From CAZJRB01 sp964547995 (lineage in GTDB: Bacteria > Planctomycetota > Planctomycetia > Pirellulales > Thermoguttaceae): DNA of 31,154 nt. The notes below the pieces were generated by a model. That model was not told where the DNA came from. It did no database searches and worked only from the letters and a program-made list of their open reading frames with translations. The first letter of the stretch is position 1; every line of letters starts with the position of its first letter. Of the stretch, positions 31,142-31,154 are shown piece by piece. The stretch spans positions 1-31,154 of the forward strand of contig CAZJRB010000091.1 of assembly GCA_964547995.1 (NCBI GenBank). The letters are read 5' to 3'. A program made the position numbers and the translations under genes.

Positions 31142-31154
31142 ATGAAAGTGTATA
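31142..31154 (+). CDS. possible start of a gene cut by the window edge
   Basis: An ATG at 31142 begins MKVY and is followed by the edge. It lies about 45 bases after the predicted start of the promoter at 31064; AGAGGG lies rather far upstream. Nothing can be said of the product. Confidence 0.2.

Overview
The window looks like a chromosomal segment of a Planctomycetota bacterium, probably of the Pirellulales/Thermoguttaceae type. The DNA is GC-rich and the proteins are typical of that phylum: Tat- or Sec-exported Gfo/Idh/MocA oxidoreductases, a DUF1080 (3-keto-disaccharide hydrolase) protein, a DUF2961/GH172 enzyme, a BBP7-type beta-barrel protein, an exported GH116-like enzyme, a membrane-anchored leucine-rich-repeat protein, N-terminal zinc-ribbon proteins and TPR arrays. 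Intergenic spaces hold many short REP-like inverted repeats. No phage, IS, CRISPR or plasmid gene was seen. The assignment rests on family recognition, not on a marker gene.

Layout. 1-2.0 kb: a small hypothetical protein, an LRR membrane protein, a frame-disrupted zinc-ribbon gene, tRNA-Gly(CCC) with a near-consensus promoter, and an intact convergent paralogue of the zinc-ribbon gene. 2.3-8.7 kb: an exported Gfo/Idh/MocA oxidoreductase on the minus strand, then a plus-strand run of three genes (second oxidoreductase, secreted DUF1080 protein, Tat-exported FucI/AraA-like protein), which converges on a Tat-exported trans-sulfuration-type PLP enzyme. 8.8-14.6 kb: a membrane-anchored unknown, a frameshifted small membrane protein, a 15-unit TPR protein, glmS and a solitary NusG-like factor. 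14.7-20.3 kb: an 848-residue secreted protein with an internal duplication, a nucleoside-symporter-type MFS protein carrying an EF-hand, and a Tat-exported cupin. 20.7-22.9 kb: a BBP7 protein and a zinc-ribbon protein. 22.9-29.7 kb: a divergent glycan locus with a periplasmic sugar-binding protein plus a GH116-like enzyme on one side and a GH172 enzyme on the other. 29.9-31.2 kb: a membrane-anchored TPR protein and the start region of a further gene.

Functionally much of the window concerns carbohydrate handling outside the cytoplasm. Two units stand out. In 4.0-7.4 kb a sugar-oxidising dehydrogenase, a secreted 3-keto-glycoside hydrolase-like protein and a sugar-isomerase-like protein are co-directional, with a candidate operator around the promoter. 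In 23.0-29.7 kb a binding protein and two exported glycosidase-type proteins share one divergent control region. The most distinctive observations are a GH116-like protein without the expected nucleophile Glu, an EF-hand inserted into an MFS transporter, a PLP enzyme with a twin-arginine signal, two genes with specific frame lesions, an oxidoreductase with a spoiled twin-arginine motif, and a 510-bp-scale module order inside the TPR gene. No fully new multi-gene system can be demonstrated from sequence alone; the two carbohydrate units are the best candidates.
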